Shown: positions 39,003-48,276 of the stretch, one piece after another
Layout of the letters: each line of letters begins with the position of its first letter
Position numbering within the stretch: the stretch's first letter is position 1
Assembly (NCBI GenBank): GCA_948144175.1
Contig: CANXME010002048.1
Coordinates: forward strand, 1 to 64,000
From: Closterium sp. NIES-65
Taxonomy: Eukaryota; Streptophyta; Zygnematophyceae; Desmidiales; Closteriaceae
Length of the DNA stretch: 64,000 bases
Direction: 5' to 3'
The notes under the pieces: model-generated
Told to the model about the DNA's origin: nothing
Databases searched by the model: none
Seen by the model: only the letters and a program-made list of their open reading frames with translations
Position numbers and translations under genes: made by a program

Positions 39003-39705
39003 AAACCCTGCTTGGACCAAGTGCTTGCTTGGACCAAGTGCTTGCTTGGACCAAGTGCTTGCTTGGACCCAGTGCTTTCTTGGACCAAGTGCTTGCTTGG
39101 ACCAAGTGCTTGCTTGGACCAAGTGTTTGCTTGGACCAAGAGCTTGCTTGGACCACGTGCTTTCTTGGACCAAGTGCTTTCTTGGACCAAGTGCTTTCTT
39201 GGACCAAGTGCTTTCTTGGACCAAGTGCTTTCTTGGACCAAGTGCGTGCTTCGATCAAGTGCTTGTTTGGACCAAGTGCTTTCTTGGACCAAGTGCTTGC
39301 TTGGACCAAGTGGTTGCTTGGACCAAGTGCTTGCTTGGACCAAGTGCTTTCTTGGACCAGATGCTTTCTTGGACCAAGTGCTTTGTTGGACCAAGTGCTT
39401 TCTTGGATCAAGTGCCTGCTTGGACCAAGTGCTTGCTTGGACAAAGTGCTTTCTTGGATCAAGTGCTTTCTTAGACCAACTGCTTTCTTGAACCAAGTGC
39501 TTACTTGGACCAAGTGCTTTCTTGGACCAAGTGCGTGCTTGGACCAGGTGCATGCTTGGACCCAGTGCTTTCTTGGACCAAGTGCTTGCTTGGACCAAGT
39601 GCTTGCTTGGACCAAGTGCTTGCTTGGACCAAGTACTTGCTTGGATCAAGTGCTTTCTTGGACCAAGTGATTTCTTGGACCAAGTGCTTTCTTGGTTTAA
39701 GACGC
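39003..39705. repeat. 17-bp minisatellite, about 41 copies
   Basis: Tandem copies of TGCTTGCTTGGACCAAG with scattered substitutions (GCTTTCTTGG is the commonest variant). Because 17 is not a multiple of 3 and the unit lacks stops, several frames on both strands stay open and mimic proteins; these are artefacts. CCAAG and CTTGG within the unit form a short inverted repeat. Confidence 0.95.
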
Positions 39706-39737
39706 ATTATTCTTTCTGTACAAATACAGCAAATACC

Positions 39738-40095
39738 GAACTTTTATGTGCGCACGAACCAAGATGATGTAGCTCCGGTATGTGTATTTGAACATGGGCG
39801 ACCCGGATATGCAATAGCATTCAGGTCGTTCAATGATTTTCCCTTTGCGTATAGAGATCCATGTGCTTCCAAAGCATTTGTCGGCAGACACTAGGGCATC
39901 GCAGGCGCCAAACTTTTCTGTGCACACGAACCAAGCGGGAATTGCTCCGGTAGGTGTGGTATTTGAACATGGGCCACCCGAATATGCAATAACATTCAGG
40001 CGGTTCGATGTTTTTCTCTACGCCTATAGGGATAAATGTGTTTTCAGAGCATTTGTCGGCAGACACTGCCGTTATCACAAGCGCTGAACTTTTTT
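39738..40095. repeat. Imperfect 172-bp tandem duplication
   Basis: Two diverged copies begin with ACTTTTATGTGCGCACGAAC (39740) and ACTTTTCTGTGCACACGAAC (39912). Landmarks are shared throughout: TTTGAACATGGGC, ATATGCAATA, GCATTTGTCGGCAGACACT. A third copy seems to begin at about 40087 but is lost after a few bases. Function unknown. Confidence 0.85.
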
Positions 40096-40423
40096 GAACG
40101 AATCTGACAGCCCAAAGACGAATCTGAGGGCCTGGTACGGTACTGACCGAAGATATCAAAGTTTGAGGTACTTGTTGTGGCCAGCCCAAGATATTAATAT
40201 GGTACCATGTTGTGGCAGTTGACTACGCAACGCTTCTTGGTCTGTGCGTGAAGAACAGCGCTCTACTCTGCATCAGCGCGATCGTCCAGGTTATGTTGAG
40301 TTGGCTGGCCTGGCAATCTACATGCTAAAAACAAGCTTTGTTGTAGGACCGCAAACGCACATTACCCAATACAGTCCATTGGTATTACCATACAGATTAT
40401 ATGTTGTATTACAAGGTATCTAG
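40096..40423. other. Intergenic stretch downstream of CBSX
   Basis: No gene is seen. It should contain the 3' UTR of the minus-strand CBSX gene; no clear polyadenylation signal was chosen. Confidence 0.5.
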
Positions 40424-43400
40424 TTACTGAGCAGCACTTTTTGCCTGGTCCCTCTCGGCAGCTCGTTTGAGAGCCAGGGCTGCCTTCACCACATTGCCGC
40501 GAGTGATGAGCCCCACCTGCACCGCACCACAGCAGCACACACGCACAGAATCAGTCTGCAGTGCTAAACCAAGTGTACAGTGTTGTCAAGTAATCTCATA
40601 AGTTGTACATGTCCTTGCAGGCTGAAGCGCAAGGTGCTTAGTGCGTGCTGGCATGTCGGACCGAGGTGTACGTTCGTTCCTCATCATTCCTGCGGGGCGC
40701 GTACCAGTTTGCCGTTGTCGTCCACCACAGGCAGCCGGCGGTGCTGATTCTCCAACAGCATCCTGCCAGCAGCAGGCGATAGGGTTGGGGAGGGAGCAGA
40801 GAGAGAGAAGGGAAGGCAAGCAAGAGAGAGAGCGGGGGGCAGAGAAGGGGAACACTGGATGAAGCGGCGATTGGGGTTGATGGGGTGTGGAAGGGGGAAA
40901 CAGAAACTATTCATGGGAGGAAAAGAACAGGAGGAGGTACGGGGGTAGGGACAGGAGGCAAGAAAACGGGTGTGACCTGGAAGCCTAGACTTTCAGAAAA
41001 CAGGCATGGTTGCAGGGAGGCATGGGGGCAGAGAGGCATGGTTGCAGGGAGGCATGGGGGCAGAGAGGCATGGGGGCAGAGAGGCATGGTTGCAGGGAGG
41101 CATGGGGGCAGAGAGGCATGGTTGCAGGGAGGCATGGGTGCAGCCAGACCTGGCGGCCTGGTCGAGGTTGGTGGAGGGGTGCACGGTGTGCGGGTGGGGC
41201 GTCATGACGTCCGCCACCACCCGCCCCCTCGTCTTTATCAGCAGCTTCTGAATCTCCCTGAACGCCTGCCGTGCCACATGGGCGCGCCCGTGGCCGTGGG
41301 GAGGTGGGGATGGGAGATGAACATGGGAAGGTGGGGAGAGGGAGGGAAGGGGAGATTTTATGGTACGTGTGGGGGGCGTGTGTGGTGAAGGGAGAGCCCA
41401 GTGCAAGGTGCGGGGAGAATGGAGGAGACACAGCAGCAGCAGAAAAGGGGTGGTGGGCAGAAACACGTGGGTGAGTGGGCGAGAGAAGGGCCCGGGGGAC
41501 GGGAAGGGTGTGAGTGGTGGTGTGAAGGGATGGGGGAGGTGCACCTTCCACGTGCTGCCGGCCTCGGGGAAAAGCGAGGAGGATGGCCCGGACGACCCCA
41601 CACCTGCATGCCATGCCATGCCATGCCGTGTGCATGGGGGCAGGCGGGCACAGAGAGATGGCAGGTGCCATGGGGATGGGGGGCACGATCAGCAATGTAG
41701 TTGCTGGGATAGCAGGGGCTGTGTGTGAGAGGCGTGGCGAAGTGTGAGAGGAAAACGAAGAGAGTGAGATGTGAGAGCGCAGTGAGAGAGGTGAGGGGAG
41801 GAAGGAGAGAGAACAGGGTGGGGCGGGCAGGGAAGAGGAGGGGCGACAGGGTGTGGCGGGCAGAGGAGAGGAGAGGCGGGGAGAGCAGTGGGGGGGCGGG
41901 GAGAGCAGTGGAGGGGCGGGGAGAGCACAGGAGGGGCGAGGAGAGCAGTGGAGGGGCGGGGAGAGCACAGGAGGGGCGGGGAGAGCAGTGGAGGGGCGGG
42001 GAGAGCACAGGAGGGGCGGGGAGAGCAGTGGAGGGGCGGGGAGAGCACAGGAGGGGCGGGGAGAGCAGTGGAGGGGCGGGGAGAACAGAGAAGATGGGAG
42101 AAGAGCAGAGCGGATGAGGGGCGGGGCAGGGGCGCACCGGAGATGGAGTCAAGGGCGAGGAGGTCATAGTCCGACACCACGCCCACCTGCCATGCCGTGC
42201 CGTGCCATGCCATGCCATGCCATGCCGTGCCGTGCCATGCCATGCCATGCCATGCCATGCCGTGCCGTGCCGTGCCGTGCCGTGCCGTGCCGTGCCATGC
42301 CGTGTCGTGCCGTGCCATGCCATGCCGTGCCGTGCCGTGCCGTGCCATGCGTGCCGTGCCGTGCCGTGCCATGCCGTGCCGTGCCGTGCCGTGCCATGCC
42401 ATGCCATGCCATGCCGTGCCGTGCCATGCCATGCCATGCCATGCCATGCCATGCCATGCCATGCCATGCCGTGCCATGCCATGTGTATCCGCACATGCGT
42501 GCATGGAGGGAGAGGCGGGTGCTGGTGTGAGGTGCGGGCGGGGAGATTGTGAATCTGGGGAAATGTGAGCGTGGCGTGTGTGTGCGTGTGATTCTGCCAA
42601 GCACGAGTGTGCATCACGAAATGCTGTAGAGCACTACATTTATCCCCCCTTTTCCCCCTCTCTCCCCCATCACCCACCCTCTCTCAGCCCATCCCTCTCC
42701 CCCTCCCCTGCTCACCAGGCGTCCCTCCGCGTCCACCACGGGCATGCCCGTGATGCGGTTCTCCACCAGCAGCTCCAGCGCTGCGCGCACACGGGGAGGT
42801 GGGGTGGGGGGAGGCGGGGGAAAGAAGGGGGGAGGGGGAGAAAGGGGGTGGAAGAGGGAGAAGGGGGAGACGGCGGGGAAAGGGGGAGGGGCGGAAGGGG
42901 GTGGAGAACAAGGGCGAGAGGTCGGACCGACTTAGAGCAAGCACCGCGTTTCCGTTGCGCTTGGTGAAATATTGCATACGTTGGCGGACCTTAATCGACG
43001 GTGCTGCACGGACCTTAATCGACGGTGCTGCACGGACCTTATTCGACGGTGCTGCACGGACCTTGATCGACGGTGGTGGAGGGCTGCGCGCACACGAGCT
43101 TGCCGGCCGACATGCAGTCGCCCACCGTCAGATGGTCCGTCGTCCGCACCGCCGCCCAGTCCACCGCCGCCTGCCCTCCCGCGCACAGCGCGCGCGCGCA
43201 CAGGGGGGGATCATGGGAGGGAAGGACGAGCGGGGGGGGGGAAGTGCGCGCGATTGTTGCGCTCGCGGAGAGGAGACTCGGTGGATGGGGGGGCGAGCGA
43301 GAGATGGCGACGCGGGACGAGAGGGAGAATTGGGAGCGCTGGGAGAGCAACGAGAACGATCAGGACGAGCGGAAGGCGCGAGGGACGAGGGGAGGTGGGC

Positions 43401-43712
43401 GTGCGAGCAGCGCTGCTGCTGTCGCAAATCTACGCATCTGATGATTCGACCACACATGCTGGCGACGATGTGCGACACAACATGTCGCCAAAGACGGCTC
43501 ACCCTGTCGCCCGCGGCCGCAACGACCAATCGCGGAGTCCGAGTTTGCCGAGTGATGGTCTGAGGAGTGCGGGGGACGCGGAGACTGGATGCGCGGATAG
43601 GCGGACAGCATGCGCCAGTGTCGGCGCGGGAGGACGCGAGAGCGGAGGTGCGCGCGACGGCGCGCGGAGCTAGGCGCGCGGGGAGAGAGGAGGCGACGGT
43701 GAGGGCCGCCAT
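40424..43712 (-). CDS. CBSX-type chloroplast protein with two CBS domains, 8 exons, 252 aa
   Basis: Exons on the minus strand: 43503-43712, 43062-43170, 42716-42780, 42138-42186, 41545-41603, 41150-41265, 40705-40762, 40424-40516. All junctions are GT-AG and keep phase (759 coding bases). Exon 1 is a Ser/Ala/Arg-rich leader, typical of a chloroplast transit peptide. CBS domain 1 (about residues 79-142) has VGDCMSAGKL, ALELLVENRITGMPVVDAEG and VSDYDLLALDSIS. CBS domain 2 (about 177-240) has VADVMTPHPHTV, LLENQHRRLPVVDDNGKL and GLITRGNVVKAALALKR. Length and order match plant CBSX1/CBSX2 (about 235 aa), which bind adenosine nucleotides and modulate plastid thioredoxins; that role is carried over from the family. 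Introns 2, 3, 4 and 6 are loaded with tandem repeats. Confidence 0.93.
41003..41145. repeat. 16-bp minisatellite in CBSX intron 6
   Basis: About nine tandem units of two subtypes, GTTGCAGGGAGGCATG and GGGGCAGAGAGGCATG. The array ends a few bases from the 5' splice site of exon 6. Confidence 0.9.
41875..42090. repeat. 20-bp minisatellite in CBSX intron 4
   Basis: About ten copies of two alternating 20-bp units, GGGAGAGCAGTGGAGGGGCG and GGGAGAGCACAGGAGGGGCG, giving a 40-bp higher-order period. Confidence 0.92.
42187..42483. repeat. Pentamer array CCATG/CCGTG in CBSX intron 3
   Basis: About 59 copies of a 5-bp unit alternating irregularly between CCATG and CCGTG. It begins at the 3' splice site of exon 4 (42187), so the acceptor AG is embedded in the array edge. 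Confidence 0.95.
42987..43082. repeat. 24-bp tandem duplication of the CBSX exon 2 donor site
   Basis: Four tandem copies start at 42987, 43011, 43035 and 43059; each includes GACCTTNATCGACGGTG. The last copy contains the used exon 2 end (GATCAAG on the coding strand, 43062). The three intronic copies read GATTAAG or GAATAAG, so extending the exon in frame meets TAA at once. Confidence 0.9.
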
Positions 43713-44254
43713 GGCGTCTGGCTATGTTACTTAGTGGCAGTGCGGCGCACGGCGAGTGCGGCGGGGGCAGCGCGCGGGACGGTGAGCGAGGCAGTCGAAT
43801 GAGAAAGGTGCGCGCTTGGTAATGCGGGTGGCAAGTTGTGGATGCTGAGGTGAACACGAGGGGCGTATGCGTTGATTGGTGAATGCCCGTTTGTGGTTGT
43901 GTGACTGCTGATGTCAGCAATGGATGGTTAGAAGGTGCCACGTGCGCACGTTCAGAGATGACCACTCGAGATCTCCGTGTGTAAAACCGTGATGCGTATT
44001 TGAACTTAACTTATGTTCGATGCTTATCCTCTTGTCTTATGTTTATAGCCATTCAGGAAATATTGGATCATACCACAACTGTGTGGCCTCACACATGCAG
44101 GTGCACACCTCCAGCTCCACTTATGCTTGAATTCCGCATAATACATTGCAATGCGATTGGTAAAAAATGCCTCTAAATATGAGCGTGCTGCCAGCTGAGC
44201 ACCAAGCAAGGGTGAAGCAGTCATGCATCTCAGACTCCTATGCGGCATGCTATG
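43713..44254. other. Intergenic region between LpxB-like and CBSX genes
   Basis: About 540 bp between two minus-strand genes. It should hold the 3' UTR of the LpxB-like gene (right part) and the CBSX promoter (left part). No extra gene is seen. AT-rich patches lie near 44010-44060 and 44130-44190. Confidence 0.6.
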
Positions 44255-47200
44255 CTACATGAGAAGCAGCTTCAGCACCTCATCTGCGATCGCATCCGCT
44301 GCACCCTCACCACGCTCCCCTCCATCACTCCCCCCACCCTCCCCCTCGCCTTCCCCAGCAGCACTCCCCTTGCCCCCCCCATACTCGCTTGCCACCTGCC
44401 TGAGCGCGCTCCCCATGGCCTCCAGTGCAGCCGCGTCCCCCAGCAGGCGCGCTGCCACCGCTGCCACCTCCCCCGGTCCCACCTCCCCCACCACCTCCGG
44501 CACCACCTCCCGCCCCGCCCACCTGCACGCGCGCACAGGGGAGGCGGGCATGGGGGGAGGGGGGCGGGGTGGTGGTGGAAGTGAATTGGGGTGGGTGGAG
44601 GGGCAAACAGTGAACGGAGTGATGGCGCGCAGTGTTGTGCGGGTTGGCAATGGGCATGGCAAGGTGAGGGGTGGAGGAATGAAGCAGCAGGAGAGGCCAT
44701 AAGCAGCAGCAAGGCAGAGGTGTAAGAGGTGAGGGGCGAGGAGGTGAGGGGCGAGGAGGTGAGGGGGTACCGGTTGGGCCAGGCGGGGAGGTGAGGGGGT
44801 ACCGGTTGGGCCAGGCGAGGAAGGGCAGCGACCGGAGCAGCGAGGCGTTGAGGAAGCGAGTGAGCGCTGCTGCTGGGCCCGCCGGCAGCAGTGCCGGCAG
44901 CAACCCCAACACGCCCCCTGCCCCCCCTTGGAACAGCTGACGTGGAGAGAGGAGGGCGGAGGAGAGGGTGGAAAGGTGTGATATGGAGTGGTAGTGGTGA
45001 TGCAAGGAAAGGCCGCAGCAAGAAGGCATTGAGGGTGGAGCGTGGAGGGAGCAGCATAGGAGGGACAACGCAGTGCGTTGACAGGCAAGTCATATCGAGT
45101 GGGCATCACCCGGTAGTAAAGCTGGTGCATGTAACTCATGGACGCACCTCCAGTGAGAGAGTGGGCAGGACGACCACCATGGGCACTCCCAGTGCTGCCA
45201 GCTCAGCAGTGTTGGTGCCCACCTGCCATGCCACGTCACCCATGCCACATGTCAGTCACATAGATTGCGGGCCAATCACAAAGCTAAGGATCACAGCAGA
45301 AAGTGATGTGGCGAGCACAGCAGCCCTGGTATGGCATGAGGCCGGCGGGCCAAAGTAGCACATGAAGCATGCTCACAGTGGTGAGGGCGAGCGAGCACTG
45401 CGAGAGCAGAGAATACGAGGGAAACGCCCTCCACACCTCTACCTCCACTCCCTCACCCCCCCTCGCCCCCTCCCCTCCCTCCCTCCCCTCCTCCTCTTCA
45501 TCCCCTCTTCCATCTCCCCCTTCCCCATCCCCCTCCCCAGCAACCAGTCTCCCCAGATACTCCCACCCGACCCCCGCCCCTCCCCCTGGCGGAGAGGGCA
45601 GTGCAGCAGTGGCAGAGGGCGGCAGCAGGCGCGCGGGCAGCCAGGCGTGGCGGGCGATGAGCTCGTTGTGGCGCCGCGAGGCAAAGCGAGCCAGCGACGC
45701 CGGCTGCACCGTGGGGGCCAGAGGTAGGATGAAGCGCATGCGGGGGGCGCTGGGGGGAAGGGGGGGGGAGATGGGGGGAAGAGGATGGACGAGGAAGGAA
45801 TGGATGGGAGTGAAGAGAGATGTGGGAGGTGGTGGATGTGTGGGCAGCGACAGACAGGTGATGGCTGCGGGTGGTGGCGACCTGCTTTCCCCCCCGCTTG
45901 CCCACGTGGTGTGGTGTGGTGGATCACCTGAGAGAGCAGGTCGTGCTGAGTGCATGGGCGACGGAGAGGAACAAGGGCACTCCCACCATCAGCTTCACGT
46001 CCTGCCACCACACACCATGTGGCACACGGGTGCACGTGCATGGCATGGCACAGAGCACATAGATACACACACGTGCATGAGTGTGACATACACGTGTGGG
46101 CATGCATGCATGGGCGTACACACTTGAGCTCACGAATGATCCAAGTGGCAACAGTGGTGGCTCACCTTGCTTCCCGGCAGCAGCCCCACCACCACCTCAC
46201 GCTCCTTGCCATCCCCCTCTCCTCTGCTCCCCTGCTTCTCCTCGCCTCTCCGCCCCGCGTCCCCATGTCCCCCCTGCCCCCCCTGCCCCCCCTGCGCCTG
46301 CGCCACGGCGGAGAGGAAGAGGTCTCCCACCACGCGGGCGCGGCGGGCGGCCAGCAGGGCGGGCGGGATGGAAGGTAGCAGCACAGGCGAGCGCAGCGCA
46401 CTCATGTCCACCAGCCTGGGGGAGGGGGGAGGGAGGGAGAGAGGAGGGGAGCGGGGGTGGAAGGTGGGGAGGGGCAGATGGTTTAAGATTGAATGGAAAA
46501 GCACCACCCCACCAGCCAACAGCCACCTTTGCTACCTTTCCCCCCGCTCTACAAACACATGTCCCTCTCCCCCCCCCGCAACCCACCAGGCAGCCAACAC
46601 ATGCCTCTTCCCCCCTGCAACCCACCAGGGCCAGCGGGCGGCATCCTCAGCATACACGAGGCAGCGGTACCCCAGGCGCCGCGCCAGCAGCACCGCATTC
46701 AGCTGCTCGCCGCCCAGAAACACCACCACGCCCCGCCTCCGCCACCCCCACTCCCCCTCCCCCTGCCCCTCCCCCTCCCCCTCCCCTTCCCCCTCCCCCT
46801 GGCCGCCCCCCTCCCCCTCCCCTTGTTGCCGCTGCTGGTCGTCTGTTCGTCCCCCCGAGGCTCCCCCCTCCGCTCTCTCTCCGCCCGTGTGCTGGCCCCC
46901 AGTGGTAGCAGCAGGGCGAGCGAAGAGCAGCATGTGCAGGAAATCTTGGGGGCCCTGGTGGGGAGAGAGGGGCGTGTGGGGAGGGGGTGGAGAATGAGGC
47001 ATATGGGGCATGGCATAGGGGTAGGCGGTGCGGAGGGAGTGGAATGTGCATGTGGGTGCATTGCAGCAATCCCAGGCCCTCTATCTCAACTCAAACCATG
47101 CCCACCCACACTGCCCTGCACCCGCGCCCCCCCTCTTTGCATGCCCTCTCCCCCCCCCTGTGCGCGCACCGTGCAGCGGTGCACGTGCGGCATGGCGCGC

Positions 47201-47950
47201 AGCACGGCCAGCTCGTTGCCCGACGCGTGTGGACACGGCGCCAGCAGCACCTGGGAGGAGGCGGAGGGGGAAGCGGAGGGGCGGAGGGGGAGGCTCAGAG
47301 GGGGGAGTTGGGGGAATGGCAGGGCGCGGGGAGCGGAGAGCAGGTGGAATGGAAAGGATAATTCTTATGGGGGAGGGGACGAGGGGACGAAAGACGCGGG
47401 GGTTCTTGCGTGGGAGTCGCATGGCGCGGGGCGGGGGGAAGCAGGGGCGCACGGAGATGCGGAGGCGGCGCGGGTCGGGGCCGAACAGGCGCGCCAGCGA
47501 CGCCACGACGGGCGCCACCCACGCCGCCACCTCGCCCGGCCCGTTCGTTATGATCGCCACGTCAGCACTGCCCACCGCCTCGCGCTCCTCCGCGCTCAGC
47601 CGCCCTGCCACGTCAGCGCCATCCGCAGCACCGGCGGCAGCGGCACGGCACGCTGCCGGTGAGGCGCGCTGCGAAGGGACGTCAAGAACCACGGGGGAGG
47701 TCAATGCGCGCCGAGTCGATGTGCGCGCGGTGGAGGCGGGAACGGGTCTGAGCGCGGAGCGACGGGAGCCATGGGGATGCGCGGTGGCGGAACGAGCGGC
47801 GGAAGGCGCAGCGGATGAAGAGACGGGAGATGCGCGCGGTTGCGAAGGGGCGGCGAGCCGCGATCTACTGGCGGCGGGTGGGGGGCGCCGACGAGACGCG
47901 AGGCCAGCCGAGCACTGCGGCGCCGGCGGCGGCGCTAGCGTGGGGCGCAT
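44255..47950 (-). CDS. LpxB-like glycosyltransferase, cyanobacterial type, plastid leader, 9 exons, 693 aa
   Basis: Exons on the minus strand: 47453-47950, 47170-47250, 46626-46954, 46166-46415, 45928-46001, 45377-45749, 45148-45222, 44803-44936, 44255-44522. Phases agree and coding length is 2082. Exon 1 begins with a long Ser/Ala/Arg-rich leader, then ADVAIITNGPGEVAAWVAPV. Later motifs are LLAPCPHASGNE, VVVFLGGEQLNAVLLARRLG, RVVGDLFLSAV, VVVGLLPGSK, VGTNTAELAALGVPMVVVLP and LPFLAWPNRWAGREVVPELV-like VVPEVVGEVGPGEVAAVAARLL. This order matches a cyanobacterial family annotated as lipid-A-disaccharide synthase-like, more than bacterial or mitochondrial LpxB. The nucleotide-sugar fold is plausible; the acceptor is unknown. 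Gly/Glu/Gln-rich inserts sit in exons 3, 4, 6 and 9 and lengthen the protein. Likely plastid, of endosymbiotic origin (inference). Confidence 0.87.
44756..44819. repeat. 32-bp duplication of the LpxB-like exon 8 donor site
   Basis: Two copies (44756-44787 and 44788-44819), each with GAGGTGAGGGGGTACCGG then TTGGGCCAGGCG. Both contain the donor CCCAACCG|GTACCC of the coding strand, at 44803 and 44771. Use of the second would add 32 bases and shift the frame. A shorter GAGGTGAGGGGCGAG repeat lies just left. Confidence 0.9.
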
Positions 47951-48276
47951 GATGCATGGGAGAGAGGAGTATCGATTTGAGTGTGGCGGGAGACTCAAAA
48001 TGAGAGTTTGGAGTTGCAAGTTGCGAGTTTGGGCTCTCATCAATTTGTTCTTACTCCTTCCCGCCCACCACCATTCTCTCCCGCTAATCGATCTCCCCCC
48101 TTCATTCCCAATTTCCCACCACTCGTCTCGCCGCTTCTCTGACATAGCCGTTCAGAGCGATCGCAGTAGCCATTCTCTGATCTCACACCGTCGCATTCGC
48201 TGCGCGCTGATCGCACAGATCAGAGCGCTCGCAGGGATCGCAGCGACTGCGGCGGTCCTCGCGATCGCGGCGGCGC
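47951..48276. promoter_or_regulatory. Shared divergent promoter region, LpxB-like / RNASEH2B
   Basis: Only 326 bp separate the two start codons, which point away from each other. The strand upstream of RNASEH2B is pyrimidine-rich (48050-48150, CTTCTCTGACATAG at its end) and then rich in GATCGC-type palindromes (48160-48270). No TATA box is obvious. A bidirectional promoter is an inference from spacing. Confidence 0.6.

Noticed and set aside
38961-39715. Long overlapping frames of LDQVLAWTKCLLGPSA type
   Set aside because: They arise from the 17-bp repeat in several frames; no conserved protein.
42164-42604. His/Met/Ala/Trp-rich and Cys/Pro/His-rich frames
   Set aside because: They are translations of the CCATG/CCGTG pentamer in a CBSX intron.
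44255-47950. Classical lipid-A-disaccharide synthase (lipid A pathway) assignment
   Set aside because: The motif set fits the cyanobacterial LpxB-like family better; no other lipid A genes are near, so a lipid A role is not claimed.
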